A stretch of 9,128 bases of DNA, taken from contig CAJUJC010000088.1 of assembly GCA_910586805.1 (NCBI GenBank), forward strand, positions 1 to 9,128, read 5' to 3'. A program made the translations under genes and the position numbers. Shown piece by piece: positions 1 to 3,484 of this stretch. This DNA comes from an uncultured Erysipelotrichales bacterium. GTDB lineage: Bacteria; Bacillota_I; Bacilli_A; Erysipelotrichales; Coprobacillaceae. The notes beneath the pieces are model-generated. The model did no database searches, was not told the DNA's origin, and saw only the letters and a list, made by a program, of their open reading frames with translations. How positions within the stretch are numbered: position 1 is the stretch's first letter; every line of letters starts with the position of its first letter.

Positions 1-1
1 C

Positions 2-118
2 TATGTCCCTGAACTTCATAAAACTTCAGCAAGTTTGACATTAGAAGAAAAAAATCAATACTCACATCGTGCAAAAGCACTAAAAAAACTATATGAAATA
101 TTAAAAAGTAAGCCATAA
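2..118 (+). CDS. rdgB: XTP/dITP diphosphatase (RdgB/HAM1 family), C-terminal fragment
   Basis: This is the last 38 codons of a gene cut by the left window edge, ending in TAA at 116-118. The visible tail runs YVPEL, then TLEEKN, then SHRAKAL, and ends in a Lys-rich helix. The order Y-V-P-E-L, a short S/L-rich link, E-E-K-N and S-H-R-A-K-A-L is the highly conserved C-terminus of HAM1/RdgB proteins. These enzymes hydrolyse non-canonical purine triphosphates (XTP, dITP/ITP) to monophosphates and keep them out of DNA and RNA. The Ser-His-Arg stretch contributes to nucleotide binding in the family. The stop lies in the loop of a terminator shared with the convergent NimA-like gene. The identification rests only on this short tail, but the motif is distinctive. 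Confidence 0.85.
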   Translation, partial: YVPELHKTSASLTLEEKNQYSHRAKALKKLYEILKSKP

Positions 119-130
119 AGACTTACTTTT
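104..130. terminator. Bidirectional terminator between rdgB and the NimA-like gene
   Basis: A perfect 9-bp inverted repeat, AAAAGTAAG at 104-112 and CTTACTTTT at 122-130, encloses a 9-nt loop. It gives an A-tract/U-tract hairpin on either strand. The rdgB stop codon is in the loop and the NimA-like stop codon is in the right arm, so one compact element would end both convergent transcripts. The stem has low G+C, so its strength is uncertain. Confidence 0.65.
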
Positions 131-605
131 CTTTTACGAGTTCAATGGCTTCTTTGCCACTTATTTTATCTATGTTTAAATCTAACATATGAAGTCCTGT
201 TATATGATTATCAAGATTTTCAAGATAATTTTTTGTATCATTTATACAATATTTTTCAATCAGATATTTCAACGCTTCTTTTTTTGTTTGATGATTTTCA
301 ATAATAGAAATCGTACCAAATGCAATAACACTTCTAAAATATGTTGTATACTCATCACTAACGATTTGATCTTTATCAATAACACAAAAAGATACTTTGT
401 TATGATATTGAATGGCTTCTATTTTATGTCCTGTTTTAGCACAATGAAAGTATAAATGATTATTGTGATAAACATAGCTTATTGGTAATGCATAGGTATA
501 ACCTTCATTATCTAATAATGATAAAACACCTGATGTATTTCTTTTTAAAATTTCAATATTTTTCTCTTGGGATAGTTGTTGTTTAAAACGTCGCATTTTT
601 TTCAT
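123..605 (-). CDS. NimA-like / pyridoxamine 5'-phosphate oxidase-family flavoprotein
   Basis: This 160-residue protein belongs to the split-barrel flavin-binding group (Pyridox_ox_2, NimA type). Supporting features are an Arg-rich start (MRRFKQQ), a Gly-Val-Leu-Ser-Leu strand near residue 26, YALPISYVY at about 38-46, LYFHCAKTGHKIEAI at about 51-65, a T-x-Y-x-S-V-x-x-F-G stretch near 88-97, and ISGKEAIE near the C-terminus. Length and motif order match NimA-like proteins, which bind FMN or a related flavin as dimers. Some of these reduce nitroimidazoles, but most are of unknown substrate, so drug resistance should not be assumed. The ATG at 603-605 follows GAGGTGA (611-616 on the reverse strand) at good spacing; a second ATG three codons in is also possible. 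A well-formed promoter lies just upstream. The gene is monocistronic, divergent from trmL and convergent with rdgB. Confidence 0.8.
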   Translation of the reverse strand: MKKMRRFKQQLSQEKNIEILKRNTSGVLSLLDNEGYTYALPISYVYHNNHLYFHCAKTGHKIEAIQYHNKVSFCVIDKDQIVSDEYTTYFRSVIAFGTISIIENHQTKKEALKYLIEKYCINDTKNYLENLDNHITGLHMLDLNIDKISGKEAIELVKEK

Positions 606-622
606 GGAATCACCTCATTTAT

Positions 623-651
623 ATCATAGCATATTGGTATGAAGAATACAA
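623..651 (-). promoter_or_regulatory. Sigma-A-type promoter of the NimA-like gene
   Basis: On the reverse strand, TTGTAT (646-651) is followed after exactly 17 bp by TATGAT (623-628). The -10 is preceded by TGC, giving the extended form TG-n-TATGAT. Predicted initiation is near 616-617, which would leave a very short leader just covering the Shine-Dalgarno site at 611-616. Found by eye; no other good candidate lies in the gap. Confidence 0.6.
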
Positions 652-655
652 AATA

Positions 656-687
656 TTGTTTCTAAATGGTATGTATTGTGGTAAAAT
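656..687 (+). promoter_or_regulatory. Probable extended -10 promoter of the trmL operon
   Basis: TG-G-TAAAAT at 679-687 fits an extended -10 element. The best -35 candidate is TTGTTT at 656-661, with a long 20-bp spacer, so the promoter would rely on the TGn extension. Initiation is expected near 694, about 20 nt before the chosen trmL start. The -10 lies in the spacer of the dyad at 672-695. Confidence 0.45.
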
Positions 688-695
688 ACAATACA
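672..695. promoter_or_regulatory. Perfect inverted repeat TGTATTGT-N8-ACAATACA over the trmL promoter
   Basis: Arms of 8 bp at 672-679 and 688-695 are perfect reverse complements around an 8-bp spacer holding the trmL -10 hexamer. The position, from the extended -10 to about the start of transcription, is that of a repressor operator. It does not match Fur, PerR, DtxR, LexA or CodY boxes that I know. As RNA it could form only a partial hairpin if transcription starts near 694, so a DNA-level role is more likely. The regulator is unknown. Confidence 0.45.
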
Positions 696-714
696 GTTAA
701 TGGAGGTTAGGAAA

Positions 715-1221
715 ATGAATCATATTGTATTAGTACACCCAGCAATTCCTCAAAATACAGGAAATATTATGAGAACTTGTGTTGCAACATATACAAAACT
801 ACATATTATTAAACCAATGGGATTTTCTTTAGATGATAAACATATGAAAAGAGCTGGTTTAGATTATATTAAAGATTTGAAAATGGAAATATATGAAGAT
901 TGGAATGATTTTGTAGCTAAAAATCAAGGACAATATCATTTCTTCACAAGATATTCTAAACTTTGTTATAGTGACCAAAGTTATACATCGGATCAAGATC
1001 AATATTTTATTTTTGGACATGAACATGATGGAATACCTCATGATATATTAAAAGATCATTTAGATGAATGTGTTCGTATTCCCATGGATGGAAATGCGAG
1101 AAGTTTAAATTTATCAAATTGTGTTGCAATTGGTATATATGAAGCTTTACGCCAACAAGATTTCAACAATCTTTCTAAAGTAGAGGTACAAAAAGGTGAA
1201 GACTTTATTTACAATGAATAG
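715..1221 (+). CDS. trmL: tRNA (cytidine(34)-2'-O)-methyltransferase TrmL, SPOUT family
   Basis: The protein uses S-adenosylmethionine to methylate the 2'-O of the wobble nucleotide (position 34) in certain tRNAs; the characterised family members act on leucine tRNAs as dimers. From the chosen start the 168-residue protein has the SPOUT motifs in order: HPAIPQNTGNIMRT near the N-terminus (motif 1), FGHEHDGIP (motif 2, usually FG-x-E-x-x-G-[IL]-P), and RIPM followed by RSLNLSNCVAIGIYEALRQ (motif 3, the trefoil knot that binds the cofactor). The length matches the family. The longest frame starts at ATG 700, but that ATG overlaps the GGAGG at 702-706. The ATG at 715 lies 8 nt behind the GGAGG and begins with the family-typical M-N-H-I-V-L-V. 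The 3' end overlaps the DUF1461 gene by 26 nt, so the two are almost certainly co-transcribed. Confidence 0.92.
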   Translation: MNHIVLVHPAIPQNTGNIMRTCVATYTKLHIIKPMGFSLDDKHMKRAGLDYIKDLKMEIYEDWNDFVAKNQGQYHFFTRYSKLCYSDQSYTSDQDQYFIFGHEHDGIPHDILKDHLDECVRIPMDGNARSLNLSNCVAIGIYEALRQQDFNNLSKVEVQKGEDFIYNE

Positions 1222-1849
1222 AAAAAGAGATGTTTTCTTAAGTATTGTTTTAAGTTTATTTATTATTTCTTTAGCTATTTGTTTCACAGTTTTTTTTAAA
1301 CAACTTTATTATTTTGATATTGAGTTTTTAAATATTTCTAAAGATACTGGTTTGTCTTCAAGTCTTTTAAAAACAAACTACGATATATTGATTCAATACC
1401 AAAGTCTTTTTTATAGGGGAGATCTATATTTACCAAATTTTTCTATGTCAGAATTTGGACGAATACATTTTGTAGAAGTTAAGAGGATTTTTGAAATTAT
1501 TCAAATTTTATGTATAACAACAGGGTTGATTTCTTTATTTATGATTTTTAAAAATATCAAAGATAAGGAATATCGTTATTTAAGATTAACATCTATTTTA
1601 ACAGTAGGACTTCCAACGATATTAGGGATGCTTGCAAGTATTGATTTCAACAAAGCATTTGTCATCTTTCATAAAATATTCTTTAGAAATGATTATTGGA
1701 TATTTGATGCAACCACTGATCCCATTATTATGGCATTGCCTGAAACTTTTTTCATGCATTGTTTTATGCTGATTATTTTACTTATTTTATTAGGAAGTAC
1801 TGTATGTTATGCTATATATAGAAAAAAGAGACAAGATATTTTAGCATAA
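1196..1849 (+). CDS. DUF1461 / TIGR01906-family integral membrane protein
   Basis: This 217-residue protein has four hydrophobic segments, at about residues 14-34, 96-118, 130-150 and 185-208. A long extracytoplasmic loop between the first two carries YLPNFSMSEFGRIHFVEVK. A second conserved block, FHKIFFRNDYWIFDATTDP followed by IIMALPETFFMH, precedes the last segment. Both blocks are hallmarks of TIGR01906/DUF1461 proteins, which are widespread in Firmicutes and have no established function. The GTG start at 1196 is supported by AGAGGT at 1182-1187, 8 nt upstream, inside the end of trmL; an ATG at 1214 is possible but has no well-spaced ribosome site. The 26-nt overlap implies translational coupling to trmL. 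A strong bidirectional terminator follows at the stop. Confidence 0.85.
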   Translation: MKTLFTMNRKRDVFLSIVLSLFIISLAICFTVFFKQLYYFDIEFLNISKDTGLSSSLLKTNYDILIQYQSLFYRGDLYLPNFSMSEFGRIHFVEVKRIFEIIQILCITTGLISLFMIFKNIKDKEYRYLRLTSILTVGLPTILGMLASIDFNKAFVIFHKIFFRNDYWIFDATTDPIIMALPETFFMHCFMLIILLILLGSTVCYAIYRKKRQDILA

Positions 1850-1880
1850 AAAAGATTGGTTACAAAATACCAATCTTTTT
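1849..1880. terminator. Bidirectional terminator between the DUF1461 gene and the HAD gene
   Basis: A perfect 12-bp inverted repeat, AAAAAGATTGGT at 1849-1860 and ACCAATCTTTTT at 1869-1880, has an 8-nt loop and a T-run on the exit side of either strand. It starts at the last base of the DUF1461 stop codon and contains the HAD stop codon (1860-1862). The stem therefore also encodes the last residues of the HAD protein. Confidence 0.85.
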
Positions 1881-2456
1881 AAGTTCTTCTTTTAAATTGA
1901 CTTTATATCCAAGATGAATGCCTTGGATACCAAAATCTTCAGCAGCTTTTATATTTGCACACATATCATCAATAAAAATACAATCCTCACCTTTTAACTT
2001 ATATCTTTTTAACAGGATTTCATAAAAACGTGGATCAGGTTTAATCATATGTTCGTGAGATGAAATTGTTGCTCCATCAAATAATCGAAAGAATTCATAT
2101 TTATTCAACATTTCATTAATGGCTTCATCATGAAAATTTGATAACAAATATAAAGGATATCCTTTTTCTTTCAATTCATAAACAACTTGAACGTTATCTT
2201 CAATTGGTGTCATCATATGTGTCCAATGTTTTAAAACAAAATGAATTTCTTCTTTATAATGAGGATTACGTTTTGAAAATATATCAATAACCTCATTAAT
2301 TGTTAAATTTCCTAAATCAAGTTCAATCCATTCATCACTAGAAAAGATAATTGTCATTAAATCACCTTTTGTTTTTTCATCATAATATTGATCTAAATAT
2401 TCATCAGGTCGAAATAATAATAAAACATTTCCTATATCAAAAATAATATTTTTCAT
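1860..2456 (-). CDS. HAD-superfamily hydrolase, subfamily IA (YihX-like phosphatase)
   Basis: This is a soluble 198-residue phosphatase candidate. Motif I is FDIGNVLL with nucleophile D7. The usual second Asp is Gly (D-I-G), as is normal in the YihX-like D-x-G-N-V group, including the E. coli alpha-glucose-1-phosphatase YihX. Motif II is LLSNFHDE with S106; motif III is K139 in MIKPDPRFYEIL; motif IV is FIDDMCANIKAAEDFG with D163 and D164. A helical cap follows motif I at about residues 15-85. The substrate cannot be read from the sequence. The longest frame starts at ATG 2471, but its ATGGAG supplies the ribosome site GGAG (2466-2469). ATG 2456, 9 nt further on and starting MKNIIFDIG, is the better start. 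The gene lies 129 nt behind the DtxR-like gene on the same strand and may be partly co-transcribed with it. Confidence 0.85.
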   Translation of the reverse strand: MKNIIFDIGNVLLLFRPDEYLDQYYDEKTKGDLMTIIFSSDEWIELDLGNLTINEVIDIFSKRNPHYKEEIHFVLKHWTHMMTPIEDNVQVVYELKEKGYPLYLLSNFHDEAINEMLNKYEFFRLFDGATISSHEHMIKPDPRFYEILLKRYKLKGEDCIFIDDMCANIKAAEDFGIQGIHLGYKVNLKEELKKIGIL

Positions 2457-2520
2457 AAAATAAATCTCCATTCATAAACAATTAACATGCATTAAGTTAT
2501 ATTACAGAACAATTCATAAA

Positions 2521-2550
2521 ATGATTTTATACAATCAAAAATAAAATCAT
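2521..2550. repeat. AT-only inverted repeat between the DtxR-like and HAD genes
   Basis: Perfect 10-bp arms, ATGATTTTAT at 2521-2530 and ATAAAATCAT at 2541-2550, flank a 10-nt spacer. On the reverse strand the hairpin is followed by TTTAT, so it could be a weak terminator after the DtxR-like gene. The stem has only two G-C pairs and the U-tract is poor, so an operator or chance dyad in AT-rich DNA is also possible. Confidence 0.35.
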
Positions 2551-2562
2551 ATTCAAATATCT

Positions 2563-2586
2563 ATTCTTTAGAGTGTGATAAAGAAT
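2563..2586. repeat. Short inverted repeat abutting the DtxR-like stop codon
   Basis: Arms ATTCTTTA (2563-2570) and TAAAGAAT (2579-2586) are perfect complements around an 8-nt loop. The right arm touches the stop codon of the DtxR-like gene. No U-run follows on the reverse strand. It may protect a 3' end or be the first part of a weak double terminator with 2521-2550; I cannot show either. Confidence 0.3.
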
Positions 2587-2957
2587 TAAAGAGAATATTT
2601 AGAAATATGTTGCTTAATAGCCATAAAAGATTTTTCACTAATATCATGTTCAATTTTACAGGCATCCTCAGCAGCAGTTTTTTCATCGATTCCTAGTAAC
2701 ATAAGAGCTTTTGTGAGTGTTGTATGTCTATCGTAGATTTTACTTGCAATATCGTTTCCAGCTTTTGTAAGAGTAATATAACCATCTGAATCTACCAAAA
2801 TATAATTCGCTTTTTTTAATAAACCAACGGCACGACTGATGCTAGGTTTAGAATATCCCATATATTCAGCGATATCTAAAGATCTAACATGAGAATTTTT
2901 TTGATGTAAAATGTATATTGTTTCAAGATACATTTCTCCTGACTCATTTAATGACAT
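2586..2957 (-). CDS. DtxR-family metal-dependent transcriptional regulator (short form)
   Basis: This 123-residue protein has an N-terminal winged helix (helix-turn-helix at about 25-50, with recognition helix SKPSISRAVGLLKK) and a dimerisation/metal-binding domain (about 65-120). It has no C-terminal SH3-like domain, so it has the MntR-like short architecture. The metal ligands look DtxR-like instead. EMYLETIY places M9 at DtxR Met10, and ACKIEH places C100, E103 and H104 at DtxR Cys102, Glu105 and His106. H78 matches DtxR His79, but the positions of ancillary ligands Glu83 and His98 are Thr and Ala. MntR has Asp and Glu where this protein has Met and Cys. I infer an Fe(II)-responsive repressor of the divergent feo operon. 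The longest frame begins at ATG 2975, but that ATG overlaps GGAGG (2969-2973). ATG 2957, starting MSLNESGEMYLE, fits the family start, at a slightly long 11-nt spacing. Confidence 0.88.
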   Translation of the reverse strand: MSLNESGEMYLETIYILHQKNSHVRSLDIAEYMGYSKPSISRAVGLLKKANYILVDSDGYITLTKAGNDIASKIYDRHTTLTKALMLLGIDEKTAAEDACKIEHDISEKSFMAIKQHISKYSL

Positions 2958-2992
2958 ATATAACTTAACCTCCATAGAGTAATGATATTTTT

Positions 2993-3021
2993 ATATTAGC
3001 ATATACAAATCTAAATAACAA
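2993..3021 (-). promoter_or_regulatory. Promoter of the DtxR-like regulator gene
   Basis: On the reverse strand TTGTTA (3016-3021) is followed after 17 bp by TAATAT (2993-2998), with TGC before the -10 (extended type). Initiation is expected near 2986. The -10 contains TGCTAAT, a partial feo-type half-site, but the other half at 3005-3010 is poor. Autoregulation is therefore possible and not shown. Confidence 0.6.
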
Positions 3022-3045
3022 TACAAAGAAATTGTTTTAAAAGTA

Positions 3046-3074
3046 TTGACAATAACAAGAAAAAAATGTATGAT
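3046..3074 (+). promoter_or_regulatory. Strong sigma-A-type promoter of the feo operon
   Basis: A consensus -35, TTGACA at 3046-3051, is followed by exactly 17 bp and TATGAT at 3069-3074 (5 of 6 to consensus). Initiation is expected at about 3081-3082, the left edge of the first GTTAGC dyad. A near-consensus promoter with an operator at +1 is the layout expected for a gene set kept off by a metal-loaded repressor and turned on when iron is scarce. Confidence 0.8.
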
Positions 3075-3081
3075 TTCAATA

Positions 3082-3097
3082 GTTAGCAAACGCTAAC
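3082..3097. promoter_or_regulatory. Feo operator 1, GTTAGC-N4-GCTAAC
   Basis: GTTAGC (3082-3087) and GCTAAC (3092-3097) are perfect inverted half-sites with a 4-bp spacer, AAAC. The site begins at the predicted feoA transcription start, so a bound protein would block initiation or promoter escape. The adjacent DtxR-like protein is the obvious candidate ligand, by genome context and because DtxR boxes share the GTTAG/CTAAC core. The assignment is an inference. Confidence 0.7.
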
Positions 3098-3114
3098 CAT
3101 GTTTAAGTTTTGTA

Positions 3115-3130
3115 GTTAGCTATTGCTAAT
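3115..3130. promoter_or_regulatory. Feo operator 2, GTTAGC-N4-GCTAAT
   Basis: This is the second copy of the dyad, with one mismatch in the right half (GCTAAT) and partial symmetry reaching out to 3113-3132. Its centre is 33 bp, about three helical turns, from the centre of operator 1, so proteins on both sites would face the same side of the DNA. It lies inside the predicted feoA leader, 45 nt before the start codon. Confidence 0.65.
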
Positions 3131-3174
3131 TAATGTTGTTTTAATGAAATAGATAAAAAAGGAGTGATGTTTAT

Positions 3175-3387
3175 ATGACTTTAAAAGAGGCTATTGAAGG
3201 TAAGGAGTACGTTATTCAAGATATTCATACTGATGATGAAGAATTAGATTCTTTTTTATTCTCACTGGGTTGTTATAATGGTGAGGTCATTCGTGTTGTT
3301 TCGCATTTAAAAGGGGGCTGTATTGTTTCTATCAAGAATAGTAAATATAATATTGATTATCAATTGGCTGAAGTGATTATTATCTAA
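3175..3387 (+). CDS. feoA: Ferrous iron transport protein FeoA
   Basis: This 70-residue cytosolic SH3-like protein works with the FeoB permease; its precise role in the family is still debated, with activation or assembly of FeoB proposed. The FeoA pattern is visible: MTLKEAIEGKEYVI at the start, the central FLFSLGCYNGEVIRVVSHLKGG (family form R-L-x-x-L-G-x-x-x-G-x-x-[IV]), then a last strand ending YQLAEVIII. The length is typical or slightly short. AAGGAG ends 10 nt before the ATG at 3175. It is the first gene of the operon, separated from feoB by 97 nt that hold a third GTTAGC dyad. The fold is the same as the C-terminal domain that the neighbouring DtxR-like regulator lacks. Confidence 0.9.
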   Translation: MTLKEAIEGKEYVIQDIHTDDEELDSFLFSLGCYNGEVIRVVSHLKGGCIVSIKNSKYNIDYQLAEVIII

Positions 3388-3423
3388 AGGATAAAACAAA
3401 CTTCAATTTATTTTTAATTGCGA

Positions 3424-3439
3424 GTTAGCATATGCTAAC
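3424..3439. promoter_or_regulatory. Feo operator 3 between feoA and feoB, GTTAGC-ATAT-GCTAAC
   Basis: This is a fully symmetrical 16-bp palindrome (spacer ATAT), the best of the three copies, in the 97-nt feoA-feoB gap, 45 nt before the feoB start. A weak TG-n-TTATAA follows at 3454-3462, with no good -35, so the site could control an internal promoter or act as a roadblock to transcripts from the upstream promoter. In RNA it makes only a 6-bp hairpin without a U-tract, so it is not a terminator. Confidence 0.65.
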
Positions 3440-3484
3440 AATGTTGTGGCGTTTGATTATAAAGCTGAATATAAGGAGGAAAAT

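Noticed and set aside
189..455. Forward open frame antisense to the NimA-like gene, and a similar one at 859-1041 antisense to trmL
   Set aside because: They are shadows of well-supported genes, with biased Ile/Phe/Asn-rich composition and no domain signal.
2995..3010. A fourth GTTAGC-type operator upstream of the DtxR-like gene (ATTAGC-ATAT-ACAAAT)
   Set aside because: The right half matches at only three of six positions, and the left half is simply the extended -10 of the regulator's own promoter; kept only as a remark on possible autoregulation.
3446..3484. A GTG-started extension of FeoB by 13 residues
   Set aside because: The extra residues (MAFDYKAEYKEEN) are not part of the FeoB family start, and a full AAGGAGG lies inside the extension just before ATG 3485 and ATG 3488.
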